Shown here: positions 13,364 to 22,556 of the stretch, piece by piece | How the letters are laid out: each line of letters starts with the position of its first letter | Numbering within the stretch: the first letter of the stretch is position 1 | NCBI RefSeq assembly: GCF_943193015.1 | Contig: NZ_CALPCM010000033.1 | Location: 1 to 31,106, forward strand | Source of the DNA: Hominisplanchenecus_A murintestinalis | GTDB taxonomy: Bacteria; Bacillota; Clostridia; Lachnospirales; Lachnospiraceae | Length of the DNA: 31,106 nt | Direction of reading: 5' to 3' | Notes under the pieces: model-generated | Database searches by the model: none | What the model was told of the DNA's origin: nothing | What the model saw: only the letters and a program-made list of their open reading frames with translations | Made by a program: the position numbers and the translations under genes

Positions 13364-14337
13364 CTGGCAAGATAAAAGGAATTGGTGCTTATGTGCCGCA
13401 CAATGCAATAGATAACAGAGAATTGGAGAGATTTGTGGAAACCAGCGATGAATGGATTTTGGAAAGAACAGGAATCCGGAGAAGACATATCGCAGTGGAG
13501 GACACTACAGTTTCTATGGCGGTAAAGGCATCGAAAGGGGCGCTGGAGGATGCGGGCATGGAGGCGGGAAATTTAGATTTGATTATCGTGTCTACGATTT
13601 CCCCTATGAGGATTATGCCCTGTACAGCCTGTGAAGTGCAAAAAGAAATAGGAGCCGCAAATGCAGCGTGTTTTGATTTGAGCGCAGCGTGCAGTGGGTT
13701 TCTTATGGCGTATATCACGGCATGCGCTTATATTGAAAGCGGCATGTTCCGGCACATCTTAATCGTGGGAAGCGAATGCCTTTCAAACCTTACAGACTGG
13801 AGTGACAGAGGAACCTGCATCTTGTTCGGAGACGGAGCAGGGGCGGCAGTGGTTACGGCAGCAGAGGGAAGAACGTTCGCTCCGGCAGTTTATTCCGACG
13901 GGAACCAGGGAAGCGCGCTCACTCTGCAGAGCAGGCACGACAGGAGTCCTTTTAACGAAGGCGGAAAAGATTATGGCAGCAGAGAATATTACATGCAGAT
14001 GGATGGGCAGGCGGTATTTAAGTTTGCGGTAAGAAAAGTGCCGCAGGTTATTGAAAACGTTCTTTCCGAAAACCGGATGAAGAAAGGCGATATTAAATAT
14101 TACATTCTTCATCAGGCAAATAAAAGGATTGTGGAGGCCGCGGCAAAACGCCTGGAAGAGCCTGTTTCCAAATTCCCCATGAATATGCAGGAGTATGGAA
14201 ATACCTCGTCTGCAAGCATTCCGATTCTGCTTTATGAAATGAAAGAACGGGGGCAGCTGCGCTCCGGCGACAGGATTGTTCTTGCCGGATTCGGCGGCGG
14301 GCTTACATGGGGAGCAGTGATTGTTACATGGAAGTAG
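13360..14337 (+). CDS. fabH: 3-oxoacyl-ACP synthase III (FabH)
   Basis: 325 aa cytosolic enzyme that starts fatty-acid synthesis by condensing an acyl-CoA with malonyl-ACP. The catalytic triad is visible: C111 in SAACSGF, H251 in LHQANKR and N281 in YGNTSSAS. The N-terminal KIKGIGAYVP and the DEWILERTGIRRR segment are typical, as is the C-terminal glycine-rich FGGGLTWGA. The start is the ATG at 13360; the longer frame to 13288 runs through the promoter. AGGGG lies 7 bases upstream, and a six-codon ORF overlaps the start. It is the first gene of a twelve-gene operon. Branched- or straight-chain primer preference cannot be judged from sequence. Confidence 0.96.
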   Translation: MTGKIKGIGAYVPHNAIDNRELERFVETSDEWILERTGIRRRHIAVEDTTVSMAVKASKGALEDAGMEAGNLDLIIVSTISPMRIMPCTACEVQKEIGAANAACFDLSAACSGFLMAYITACAYIESGMFRHILIVGSECLSNLTDWSDRGTCILFGDGAGAAVVTAAEGRTFAPAVYSDGNQGSALTLQSRHDRSPFNEGGKDYGSREYYMQMDGQAVFKFAVRKVPQVIENVLSENRMKKGDIKYYILHQANKRIVEAAAKRLEEPVSKFPMNMQEYGNTSSASIPILLYEMKERGQLRSGDRIVLAGFGGGLTWGAVIVTWK

Positions 14338-14437
14338 ATTGCCGGTGTAAGCGGTAAACTTTCCCGGAAACCGCGATTGCCCGGGCAGAGGGCTAAGATA
14401 TTGCAGATTATTAAGAAAAATAAAGAGGAGAAAAGAC

Positions 14438-14665
14438 ATGTTTGAAGAAATCAGAGCAATTGTAGCAGCAAATTTAGGCGTAGAGGAAGAAGGGATTACT
14501 GTGCAGACTTCTTTTAAAGAGGATTTGAATGCAGATTCCCTTGACTTGTTTGAAATGGTAATGGCGCTGGAGGAAAGCTTCGGTATAGAAATCCCTTCTG
14601 AGGATTTGGAGGAGCTGCAGACAGTGGCGGATGTTATGGAGTATATTGAAAAGCATCAGGAATAA
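14438..14665 (+). CDS. acpP: Acyl carrier protein
   Basis: 75 aa acidic carrier for growing acyl chains. S34 in the motif NADSLD is the site for 4'-phosphopantetheine attachment. Helix II (LDLFEMVMALEESFGIEIP) is canonical. AGAGGAG precedes the ATG. The 100 bases between fabH and acpP contain overlapping short GC stems (GCGGT 14351-14355 with ACCGC 14370-14374; CCCGG 14363-14367 with CCGGG 14381-14385) that could adjust acpP levels relative to fabH. This is weak. Confidence 0.96.
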   Translation: MFEEIRAIVAANLGVEEEGITVQTSFKEDLNADSLDLFEMVMALEESFGIEIPSEDLEELQTVADVMEYIEKHQE

Positions 14666-14684
14666 GTAAAGGCGGGGCAGAGAT

Positions 14685-15623
14685 ATGCAGACAGAATTAA
14701 CTAGGCTGTTGGGAATCAAATATCCAATTTTCCAGGGAGGAATGGCGTGGGTGGCGGAGTATCATCTGGCGGCGGCTGTATCCGAAGCCGGGGGACTGGG
14801 AATCATCGGCGCGGCAAACGCACCCGCTGAATGGGTCAGGGAGCAGATTCGCGAGACAAAAAAACGGACGTCGAATCCTTTTGGGGTAAACGTAATGCTT
14901 ATGAGCCCGCACGCGGAGGCTGTTGCGGAAGTAATCGCTCAAGAGGGCGTGGCAGCAGTAACTACCGGTGCGGGGAATCCGGAAAAATATATGGATATGT
15001 GGAAAGAAAAAGGAATCAAGGTAATTCCGGTAGTTGCTTCCGTGGCTATGGCGAAGAGGATGCAGCGATGCGGCGCAGATGCAGTTGTGGCAGAAGGCTG
15101 TGAGTCCGGCGGACATATTGGAGAAAGTACGACGATGGCTTTAGTACCTCAGGTAGCGGATGAAGTGTCTGTTCCGGTAGTAGCGGCGGGCGGAATCGCG
15201 GATGGAAGAGGGATTGCGGCGGCGCTTATGCTGGGAGCAAAGGGTGTACAGATAGGGACACGTTTCGTTGTGACAGAGGAGTGTCAGGTACATCAGAACT
15301 ACAAAGACAGAATTGTAAAAGCGAGGGATATTGACACCCGTGTGACCGGACGGAGCACAGGACATCCGGTACGGACTCTGAGAAATGAAATGACAAAAAA
15401 GTACCAGGAGATGGAAAGTGCGGGCGCTTCTCTTGAGGAACTGGAATATCTGACACTGGGCGCGCTGCGCAAAGCGGTTCAGGAGGGGGATATTAAGCAT
15501 GGAAGCGTAATGTCCGGGCAGATTGCCGGGCTGGTTAAAGAAGAAATAAGCTGCAGGCAGCTGATAGACAGTCTTGTGCAAGAAACAGATGCTTTGCTGA
15601 AAGGAGCAGGGGCATATGTGTAA
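14685..15623 (+). CDS. fabK: Enoyl-ACP reductase II (FabK, FMN-dependent)
   Basis: 312 aa TIM-barrel flavoenzyme performing the last reduction of each elongation round with NAD(P)H. N-terminal YPIFQGGMAW and AGGLGIIG are the NMO/FabK signature; H144 in SGGHIGE aligns with the catalytic His of Streptococcus FabK as I recall it. VVAAGGIADGRG, AKGVQIGTRFV and ECQVHQNYK form the FMN phosphate side. FabK-type reductases are insensitive to triclosan, and no FabI is present in the window. The operon also encodes a second, different FabK-like protein at 22557. Its end overlaps fabD by 8 bases, suggesting translational coupling. Confidence 0.95.
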   Translation: MQTELTRLLGIKYPIFQGGMAWVAEYHLAAAVSEAGGLGIIGAANAPAEWVREQIRETKKRTSNPFGVNVMLMSPHAEAVAEVIAQEGVAAVTTGAGNPEKYMDMWKEKGIKVIPVVASVAMAKRMQRCGADAVVAEGCESGGHIGESTTMALVPQVADEVSVPVVAAGGIADGRGIAAALMLGAKGVQIGTRFVVTEECQVHQNYKDRIVKARDIDTRVTGRSTGHPVRTLRNEMTKKYQEMESAGASLEELEYLTLGALRKAVQEGDIKHGSVMSGQIAGLVKEEISCRQLIDSLVQETDALLKGAGAYV

Positions 15624-16536
15624 AATAGCGTTTCTTTATCCGGGACAGGGAGCGCAGCAGGCAGGAATGGGCGCTGATTTTTATGAAAACGGCAGCTTGG
15701 CAAAAAGCTTTCTGGATAAGGTGGAGGGTTGCCTGGACTTTCATTTAAAAGAGGTATGTTTCCGAAAAGATGAAAGATTAAATAAGACGGAATATACACA
15801 GCCGGCTATGGTTTCAGTGTGCCTCGCGATGACGCTGGAGCTGACGGCGCGGGGCGTGAAGCCGGATATAACGGCAGGATTGAGTCTTGGGGAATATGCG
15901 GCAGTGGCGGCGGCAGGGGCTTTTAACAGCCTGGATGCTGTTCGTCTTGCCAGAAAGCGCGGGATTCTTATGCAGAATACGGTTCCCGAAGGAGAAGGGG
16001 GCATGTGCGCCATACTGGGGATGGAGACAGAAGCGGCAGAAAAGATTCTCAGGGAGATGGAAGGCGTGTCCATAGCAAACTATAATTGCCCGGGACAGAT
16101 TGTAATTACAGGAAAGAAGGAAAGCGTTAAGGCGGCGGCAGAGCGGCTGAAAACAGCAGGGGCGAAACGAACAGTTCCCTTAAATGTCAGCGGCCCTTTT
16201 CATTCACCGTTTCTGGTTCCGGCAGGAGAAGAGCTGAAAAAGGAAATAGAGAAAATTTCTGTACATCCTTTGGAGGTTCCTTATGTGGCGAATGTGACGG
16301 CAGAGAAAGTAGAGAATGCAGACAGGATATGCGGGCTGCTTTCCAGAGGGGTATCCTCCCCGGTGAGGTGGCAGCAGAGTATGGAGTATATGATTGCGGA
16401 CGGCGTGGATACCTTTGTGGAAATCGGGCCGGGAAGGACGCTTACAGGGTTTTTGAAAAAAATAAATAAGGAAGTATCCGTGTATCACATTTCCACGTGG
16501 GATGACATGGAGAATATTGGGTGCAGATTATGTTAA
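15616..16536 (+). CDS. fabD: Malonyl-CoA:ACP transacylase (FabD)
   Basis: 306 aa. It moves malonyl from CoA to ACP. S90 lies in the nucleophile elbow GLSLGEY (usually GHSLGE; Leu here in place of His), and the partner H196 is in GPFHSPFL. N-terminal FLYPGQGAQQAGMG and C-terminal FVEIGPGRTLTGF are standard. The start overlaps fabK by 8 bases and the end overlaps fabG by 16 bases. Confidence 0.95.
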   Translation: MCKIAFLYPGQGAQQAGMGADFYENGSLAKSFLDKVEGCLDFHLKEVCFRKDERLNKTEYTQPAMVSVCLAMTLELTARGVKPDITAGLSLGEYAAVAAAGAFNSLDAVRLARKRGILMQNTVPEGEGGMCAILGMETEAAEKILREMEGVSIANYNCPGQIVITGKKESVKAAAERLKTAGAKRTVPLNVSGPFHSPFLVPAGEELKKEIEKISVHPLEVPYVANVTAEKVENADRICGLLSRGVSSPVRWQQSMEYMIADGVDTFVEIGPGRTLTGFLKKINKEVSVYHISTWDDMENIGCRLC

Positions 16537-17270
16537 ATGGAAAAACAGCAATTGTGACAGGCGCATCCAGGGGAATCGGAAAGGCAATTGCCTTGGAGCT
16601 GGCAGAGAGAGGAGCCGATGTGATTGTGAATTATCATGGGGCTAAGGAAGCGGCAGAAGCTGTAGTAAAGGAAATAAAGGATAAAGGCGGCGCAGCGGAA
16701 AGCTATGGATGTGATGTGTCTGGTTACAGCGCATGTGAGGAGTTTATACGCCGGGTAGCAGAGAAATACGGGGCAGTTGATATTCTGGTGAATAATGCGG
16801 GGATTGCAAGGGATAACCTTTTGATGAAAATGACGGAAGAAGATTTTTCCGCCGTGATTGATACAAACCTGAAAGGAACTTTCTATACAATGCGGTTTGT
16901 ATCCCGGCAGATGTTAAAGCAGAGAAGCGGCCGGATTATTAATATAGCTTCGGTGGTAGGAGTCACGGGAAACGCAGGGCAGGTGAATTATGCGGCTTCC
17001 AAGGCAGGGGTTATCGGCATGACGAAAACAGCGGCCAGGGAATTGGCAGGACGCGGCATCACGGTGAACGCGGTCGCTCCGGGATTTATTGAAACGGATA
17101 TGACAAAGAAACTGAGTGAGAGAGTAAGGGAAACGGTGATTGGGCAGATTCCGCTTGGCAGGTTTGGAAGCCCGGAGCATGTGGCGAAAGCAGTGGGGTT
17201 CCTTGCTTCAGACGATGCAGAATACATTACCGGGCAGGTCATCCATGTAGACGGCGGAATGGTGATGTGA
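16521..17270 (+). CDS. fabG: 3-oxoacyl-ACP reductase (FabG)
   Basis: 249 aa short-chain dehydrogenase, NADPH-dependent. The Rossmann glycine motif TGASRGIG is at 13-20 and NNAG at 91-94; the catalytic set is S144, Y157 and K161 (YAASK). It ends with GQVIHVDGGMVM, typical of FabG. Two starts are possible. GTG at 16521 has GGAGA at ideal distance (7 bases). ATG at 16530 gives the more usual N terminus MLNGKTAIVTG but has no good ribosome site. I list the GTG. The start lies inside fabD. Confidence 0.94.
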   Translation: MQIMLNGKTAIVTGASRGIGKAIALELAERGADVIVNYHGAKEAAEAVVKEIKDKGGAAESYGCDVSGYSACEEFIRRVAEKYGAVDILVNNAGIARDNLLMKMTEEDFSAVIDTNLKGTFYTMRFVSRQMLKQRSGRIINIASVVGVTGNAGQVNYAASKAGVIGMTKTAARELAGRGITVNAVAPGFIETDMTKKLSERVRETVIGQIPLGRFGSPEHVAKAVGFLASDDAEYITGQVIHVDGGMVM

Positions 17271-17341
17271 CACTTGGCTTGCGCAGGAAATGAATGAGCT
17301 GCGCAAACAGTAACAGAAAATGTGCCGGAAGTGAGGAAAGT

Positions 17342-18580
17342 ATGAAAAGAAGAGTTGTTGTGACGGGAATGGGGGCAGTGACCCCTATCGGTAATACTGT
17401 GCCGGAGTTCTGGAAAAGTATCCGGGAGAAAAAGGTTGGCATTGGAGAAATTACCAGGTTTGATACTACGGATTATAAAGTGAAGCTTGCGGCTGAGGTA
17501 AAGGGCTTTAAAGGAGCCGACAGGATGGACTTTAAAGCTGCAAGGCGTATGGAGCTATTTTCCCAGTATGGGGTAGCGGCTGCAAAGGAGGCGTTGGAAG
17601 ATTCCGGGCTGGATATGGCAAAGGAAGACCCTTTCCGCGCAGGCGTCATCGTTGGTTCCGGAATCGGAAGCCTGCATACGATTGAAAAAGAATATGAGAA
17701 AATCCTGAATGGCAAGGTGAACCGGGTGAATCCTCTGATGGTTCCGCTTATGATTTCTAATATGGCGGCGGGAAATATTTCTATCCAGCTGGGACTGCGA
17801 GGGAAGTGTACAAATGTAGTAACAGCCTGTGCGTCAGGGACGAACTGTATCGGGGACGCTCTGCGGGCAATCCAATATGACGATGCGGATATTATGTTTG
17901 CGGGCGGCGCGGAGAGCTGTATCGACCCTACGGGGGTGGCCGGATTTCAGGCGCTTACTGCACTTTCTACAGAGACGAATCCCCTTAGGGCGTCTATTCC
18001 TTTTGACAAGGACAGGAAAGGCTTTGTACTGGGAGAAGGCGCGGGAGTTGTCGTGTTAGAAGAGCTGGAGCACGCGAAAAGGCGGGGGGCGCATATCTAT
18101 GCGGAAATCGCCGGTTATGGCGCTGCGGGAGATGCATTTCATGTGACTTCACCCTGTGAGGATGGAAGCGGCGCGGCAAAAGCCATGGAGCTTGCCATGC
18201 AGGAGGGGGGCGTTCTGCCATCGCAGGTAGATTATATCAATGCTCATGGAACAGGCACGCACCATAATGACTTATTTGAGACAAGAGCCATCAGAAAGGC
18301 ATTGGGGGAAGCGGCAGGGCGGGTAGTTATAAATTCTACGAAATCTATGATAGGACATCTGCTGGGAGCGGCAGGCGGCGTAGAGTTTATCGTGTGCGTG
18401 AAGTCTATAGAGGAGGGGTATATCCATCAGACGATGGGAACAGAAGCCACAGATGAGGAGTGCAGCCTGAATTATGCAATTGGCGCCCCGGTGGAAAAGA
18501 AACTGAGCTGCGTGCTTACGAATTCCCTGGGGTTCGGCGGGCATAACGCGTCGCTTTTGTTAAAAGAATATAAGGATTAA
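17342..18580 (+). CDS. fabF: 3-oxoacyl-ACP synthase II (FabF)
   Basis: 412 aa elongation condensing enzyme. The Cys-His-His triad is visible: C163 in TACASGTN, His in NAHGTGTHHND near 302 and His in KSMIGHLLGAAG near 339. It starts with KRRVVVTGMGAVTPIG. The ATG at 17342 follows a GAGGAAA ribosome site; an in-frame ATG at 17294 has none. It is the only FabF/FabB-type enzyme here, so it must handle both saturated and any unsaturated chain elongation. Confidence 0.96.
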   Translation: MKRRVVVTGMGAVTPIGNTVPEFWKSIREKKVGIGEITRFDTTDYKVKLAAEVKGFKGADRMDFKAARRMELFSQYGVAAAKEALEDSGLDMAKEDPFRAGVIVGSGIGSLHTIEKEYEKILNGKVNRVNPLMVPLMISNMAAGNISIQLGLRGKCTNVVTACASGTNCIGDALRAIQYDDADIMFAGGAESCIDPTGVAGFQALTALSTETNPLRASIPFDKDRKGFVLGEGAGVVVLEELEHAKRRGAHIYAEIAGYGAAGDAFHVTSPCEDGSGAAKAMELAMQEGGVLPSQVDYINAHGTGTHHNDLFETRAIRKALGEAAGRVVINSTKSMIGHLLGAAGGVEFIVCVKSIEEGYIHQTMGTEATDEECSLNYAIGAPVEKKLSCVLTNSLGFGGHNASLLLKEYKD

Positions 18581-18595
18581 AGAAAGGTTTGGCTG

Positions 18596-19069
18596 ATGGA
18601 ATTTGAAAATCTTTTAAAGCTGGTAGAATGTGTTTCAAAATCGAAAGTAGACAGTTTCTGCTATGAAGAGGGCGGAACGAAAATCAGAATGAAAAAAAGC
18701 TGGGAAAAGGCGCAGGTAACGGCTCCGGCGATACTGACATCAGGAAAGGAAGAGGGTTTGGAGGATGCTGCCGAAACAGCCGCTGCGGAGGGAAGGCAGG
18801 TCAAATCCCCGCTGGTAGGAATTTTTTATGCGGCTCCGGCAGAAGATGCACCGCCTTTCGTATCTGTAGGCGACACAGTCAGGAAAGGACAGACACTGGG
18901 AATTGTAGAAGCTATGAAACTGATGAATGAAATTGAATGTGAATGTGACGGAGTGGTAGAGGAAATTCCGGTGAAGAATGGAGACGCCGTGGAGTACGGA
19001 CAGACATTATTTGTCATCACGCCTGTGTCCGGGGGAACAGGAGGAAGCGATGAAACATTTGGATATTAA
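18596..19069 (+). CDS. accB: Biotin carboxyl carrier protein of acetyl-CoA carboxylase
   Basis: 157 aa. The C-terminal biotinyl domain (about 70-148) carries EAMKLMNEIE with biotin-accepting K108. The N-terminal ~35 residues (FENLLKLVECVSKSKVDSFCYEEGGTKIRMKK) match the usual AccB N-terminal domain. An Ala/Glu-rich linker joins them. The thumb region (YAAPAEDAPPFVSVGDTV) is present. It overlaps fabZ by 20 bases at its end; the last residues (GGTGGSDETFGY) are encoded across that overlap. Confidence 0.95.
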   Translation: MEFENLLKLVECVSKSKVDSFCYEEGGTKIRMKKSWEKAQVTAPAILTSGKEEGLEDAAETAAAEGRQVKSPLVGIFYAAPAEDAPPFVSVGDTVRKGQTLGIVEAMKLMNEIECECDGVVEEIPVKNGDAVEYGQTLFVITPVSGGTGGSDETFGY

Positions 19070-19478
19070 TCAGATAAAAGAAATCATTCCCCATAGACAT
19101 CCGTTTCTTTTGCTGGATGCTATTGAAGATTATGAACCGGGGGAGTATGCAGTGGGGTATAAATGCGTAACATACCGGGAAGATTTCTTTGCCGGGCATT
19201 TTCCGCAGGAACCTGTTATGCCGGGAGTGCTTACAGTAGAAGCCCTGGCACAGACGGGAGCAGTAGCGATTCTGTCCCTGCCGGAAAATAAAGGGAAAAC
19301 GGCATACTTTGGCGCAATTAATAAATGTAAATTTAAAGGGAAAGTCGTTCCGGGAGATAAGCTGCGCCTGGAAACGAGAATTATTAAGAAAAAAGGCCCG
19401 GTGGGAATAGGCGAGGCATCAGCCAGTGTAGACGGAAAGGTTGTCGTACAGGCAGAGCTGACATTTATGGTGAATTAG
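19050..19478 (+). CDS. fabZ: 3-hydroxyacyl-ACP dehydratase (FabZ)
   Basis: 142 aa hot-dog enzyme that removes water from 3-hydroxyacyl-ACP. Catalytic H15 is in IPHRHPFLLLD and E64 in PGVLTVEALAQ; FPQEPVMPG fits the family. GGAGG precedes the ATG at 19050. It is the only dehydratase in the operon and there is no FabA. Whether it can also isomerise to cis-3, as Enterococcus FabN does, cannot be read from the sequence. Confidence 0.95.
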   Translation: MKHLDINQIKEIIPHRHPFLLLDAIEDYEPGEYAVGYKCVTYREDFFAGHFPQEPVMPGVLTVEALAQTGAVAILSLPENKGKTAYFGAINKCKFKGKVVPGDKLRLETRIIKKKGPVGIGEASASVDGKVVVQAELTFMVN

Positions 19479-19490
19479 GAGAGAATGGGC

Positions 19491-20831
19491 ATGATTAGGA
19501 AAGTTCTTGTTGCAAACCGGGGGGAGATTGCGGTGCGCGTCATCCGGGCATGCCGGGAGATGGGGATTGAAACCGTTGCAGTATACTCTGAGGCAGATAG
19601 GGAGGCGCTTCACGCGAAGCTTGCGGACGAGGCGATATGCATTGGCCCGGCGGCGCTTGCAGACAGCTATCTGGCTATGGAGAAAATTATCAGCGCGACT
19701 GTGGTATCGGGTGCGGATGCGATTCACCCGGGCTATGGGCTTTTGTCGGAAAACAGCAGATTTGCAGAGCTGTGTGAAAAGTGTAATATCGTATTTATCG
19801 GACCGCCTTCCGGGATTATCTCCAGGCTGGGAAATAAGCAGGAAGCACGCATGACAATGAAGGGCGCCCATGTGCCGGTGATTCCCGGAAGTGACAGTGC
19901 GGTTTATGATGCGGAAGCCGGGCTGGAAGCAGCCAGGGAAGCAGGATATCCGGTGATGATTAAAGCAGTGCTTGGCGGCGGCGGAAAGGGAATGCGGATG
20001 GCTGCGGATGAGGCCGAATTTGAAGCAAGTTTCTATGTTGCCCAAACCGAAGCAAAGAACGCTTTTGGAGATACAGCCATGTATGTGGAGCATTATCTCA
20101 CACGTCCGCGGCATATCGAGGTTCAGATTCTGGCGGACAGCCACGGAAATGTGATTCATCTGGGAGAACGGGACTGTTCTATCCAGAGAAATCATCAGAA
20201 GATGATTGAAGAGGCGCCCTGCGGCGCATTGTCAGAGAAGCTCCGCAGAGAAATGGGAGAAACAGCCGTCCGGGCGGCAAAGGCGGCAGGCTATGTAGGC
20301 GCCGGAACGATTGAGTTTCTTTTAGAGAGAGACGGAAGATTTTATTTTATGGAAATGAATACCCGTATCCAGGTGGAGCATCCGGTTACGGAATGGATTA
20401 CAGGGATTGATTTGATAAAGGAACAGATACGGATTGCAGCGGGAGCAAAGCTGTCCTATACGCAGGAGGAAGTGAAGATTGCAGGGCATTCCATCGAAGT
20501 CCGGATTAATGCGGAGAAACCGGAAGAAGGTTTTCGTCCATGTCCGGGGACGGTTACGGGGCTTCATCTTCCGGCTGGAAAAGGGGTGCGGGTTGATTCT
20601 GCTATTTATAGCGGTTATGCAATTCCGCCTTTTTATGATTCCATGATTGGAAAAATCAGTGTGTGGGCAAAGAGCAGGAAAGAAGCTATCCGAAAAATAC
20701 AGAGTGCGCTGGGGGAAATGATTATAGAGGGTGTAGATACAAATATTGACTATCAGTACGGTATCTTAAATCATCCGGAATTTCTGGCAGGGAATGTGGA
20801 TATCGGATTTCTTGAAAATATGCAGAGGTGA
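19491..20831 (+). CDS. accC: Biotin carboxylase subunit of acetyl-CoA carboxylase
   Basis: 446 aa ATP-grasp enzyme that carboxylates biotin on AccB using bicarbonate and ATP. It has the N-terminal KVLVANRGEIAVRVIRACRE, HPGYGLLSEN near 80, the ATP-binding glycine loop GGGGKGMR near 163, HIEVQ and ERDCSIQRNHQK, and the active-site EMNTRIQVEHPVTE near 287. The ATG at 19491 has AGGAGA 8 bases upstream; the in-frame ATG at 19485 is only 2 bases from that site and is less likely. The stop overlaps the next reading frame (TGATG). Confidence 0.95.
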   Translation: MIRKVLVANRGEIAVRVIRACREMGIETVAVYSEADREALHAKLADEAICIGPAALADSYLAMEKIISATVVSGADAIHPGYGLLSENSRFAELCEKCNIVFIGPPSGIISRLGNKQEARMTMKGAHVPVIPGSDSAVYDAEAGLEAAREAGYPVMIKAVLGGGGKGMRMAADEAEFEASFYVAQTEAKNAFGDTAMYVEHYLTRPRHIEVQILADSHGNVIHLGERDCSIQRNHQKMIEEAPCGALSEKLRREMGETAVRAAKAAGYVGAGTIEFLLERDGRFYFMEMNTRIQVEHPVTEWITGIDLIKEQIRIAAGAKLSYTQEEVKIAGHSIEVRINAEKPEEGFRPCPGTVTGLHLPAGKGVRVDSAIYSGYAIPPFYDSMIGKISVWAKSRKEAIRKIQSALGEMIIEGVDTNIDYQYGILNHPEFLAGNVDIGFLENMQR

Positions 20832-20836
20832 TGGGA

Positions 20837-22537
20837 ATGGATCTGGATCATGTATTTAAGAAAACAAATAAGAGATTTTTTACTGCGAGAGGAAAAAAAC
20901 CGGAGGTGCCGGAAGGGCTGCTTTGTAAATGCAAAAAGTGCGGCGCGGTCATTGTGGCGGAGGATGTGCGCAGAGACTATTACGTGTGCCCAAAGTGCAG
21001 AGGATATTTCAAGGTAAAAGCTTATGAGCGTATTAAGCGCGTGGCAGATGAAGGCAGCTTCACGGAATGGGACAGGGAGTTTGCAGGCGGAAATCCAATG
21101 GAATTTCAGGGATACGAAGAAAAACTTGCGGCTGCAAGGCTGAAAACCAGGCTGAAAGAGGCGGTAGTAACCGGAAAATGCCGGATTGGCGGCACGGAAA
21201 CGGCGCTCTGCGTCATGGACAGCAGGTTTCTTATGGCCAGCATGGGGAGCGCCGTAGGTGAGAAAATTACGAGAGCTGTAGAAAGAGCTGAAAAAGAAAG
21301 GCTTCCAATTATCATTTTCGCGTGTTCCGGAGGCGCCAGAATGCAGGAGGGCATCCATTCTCTGATGCAGATGGCAAAAACATCGGCAGCGCTGAAACGG
21401 CATAGTGATGCGGGGCTCTTGTATGTCACCGTATTGACAGACCCTACTGCGGGAGGCGTTACTGCCAGCTTTGCTATGCAGGGTGATATCATTTTGGCAG
21501 AGCCGGGGGCGCTGATTGGCTTTGCAGGACCCAGAGTTATTGAACAGACGATAAGGCAGAAACTGCCGAAAGGGTTCCAGAGGTCAGAATTCCTTCTGGA
21601 ACATGGATTTATAGACAGGATTGTAGAGCGGGATGAGCTAAGGGATGTACTTGGCAGCATTTTACGGATGCATAGAAAAGAGGAGCGTTCTTCATGTCTG
21701 GCGGCAGCAGATAAAAGCACGCCTGGCCGCGCGGCGAAAAAAGCATGCCGGCAGGGGGATGACGCCTGGGAATGTGTGCTGCTTTCAAGAGATAAAGACA
21801 GGCCGGCAGGAAGCGATTATATTGACAGGCTGTTTGACGGATTTTATGAATTTCATGGAGACAGATGTTTTGCGGATGATAAAGCAGTTATGGCGGGGCT
21901 TGCATATTTTCATGGAATTCCGGTGACGGTCATTGCCCAGGAAAAGGGAAAAAATACAAAGGACAATGTAGCACGCAATTTCGGAATGTGCTCGCCGGAA
22001 GGATATCGGAAAGCCCTGCGCCTGATGAAGCAGGCAGAGAAATTCGGAAGGCCGGTTATCTGCCTAATCGACACACCAGGGGCATTCTGCGGGCTGGAAG
22101 CCGAGCAGCGCGGACAGGGAGAGGCTATTGCCAGAAATATTTATGAGATGTCGGGGCTGAAAGTGCCAATCCTTTCGATTGTTATCGGAGAAGGCGGAAG
22201 CGGCGGCGCTTTGGCGCTTGCCGTGGCTAATGAAGTATGGATGTTAGAAAATTCTGTATATTCTATTTTGTCTCCTGAAGGTTTTGCAAGTATTTTGTGG
22301 AAAGACAGTAAGAGGGCGCAGCAGGCGGCAGAGGTAATGAAGCTGACAGCCCGCCACCTTCTGGAAGCAGGAATCGTAGAGCATGTCTTTGCAGAGCCGG
22401 AGGATTTTTCCAGAGAAAACCTGGAGGAAGTGACCGGCCAGATAGAATTGAAAATCCGGGAATTCCTGGACAGTTATGGCGCGATGGACGGGGAGGAACT
22501 GTGCAGTCAGAGGTATGGACGGTTTCGCAGGATGTAG
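20837..22537 (+). CDS. accDA: Fused carboxyltransferase beta-alpha chain of acetyl-CoA carboxylase (AccD-AccA)
   Basis: 566 aa, one open frame holding both carboxyltransferase subunits. Residues 1-280 are AccD: a zinc ribbon C32-x2-C35-x15-C51-x2-C54, then the crotonase-like domain with CSGGARMQEG (163-172) and PTAGGVTASFA. Residues 310-566 are AccA: AWECVLLSRDKDRP, FHGDRCFADDKA, NFGMCSPEGYRKALRLM, DTPGA, GEGGSGGALA (451-460), SPEGFASILWK, ending QRYGRF. The usual N-terminal helical segment of AccA (~60 residues) is missing, replaced by a ~30-residue Lys/Ala-rich linker. The start ATG at 20837 has AGAGG 8 bases upstream; an alternative ATG at 20831 overlaps the accC stop. The fusion would enforce 1:1 beta-alpha pairing. 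Confidence 0.93.
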   Translation: MDLDHVFKKTNKRFFTARGKKPEVPEGLLCKCKKCGAVIVAEDVRRDYYVCPKCRGYFKVKAYERIKRVADEGSFTEWDREFAGGNPMEFQGYEEKLAAARLKTRLKEAVVTGKCRIGGTETALCVMDSRFLMASMGSAVGEKITRAVERAEKERLPIIIFACSGGARMQEGIHSLMQMAKTSAALKRHSDAGLLYVTVLTDPTAGGVTASFAMQGDIILAEPGALIGFAGPRVIEQTIRQKLPKGFQRSEFLLEHGFIDRIVERDELRDVLGSILRMHRKEERSSCLAAADKSTPGRAAKKACRQGDDAWECVLLSRDKDRPAGSDYIDRLFDGFYEFHGDRCFADDKAVMAGLAYFHGIPVTVIAQEKGKNTKDNVARNFGMCSPEGYRKALRLMKQAEKFGRPVICLIDTPGAFCGLEAEQRGQGEAIARNIYEMSGLKVPILSIVIGEGGSGGALALAVANEVWMLENSVYSILSPEGFASILWKDSKRAQQAAEVMKLTARHLLEAGIVEHVFAEPEDFSRENLEEVTGQIELKIREFLDSYGAMDGEELCSQRYGRFRRM

Positions 22538-22556
22538 AATGTATGGGAGAAGGAAA

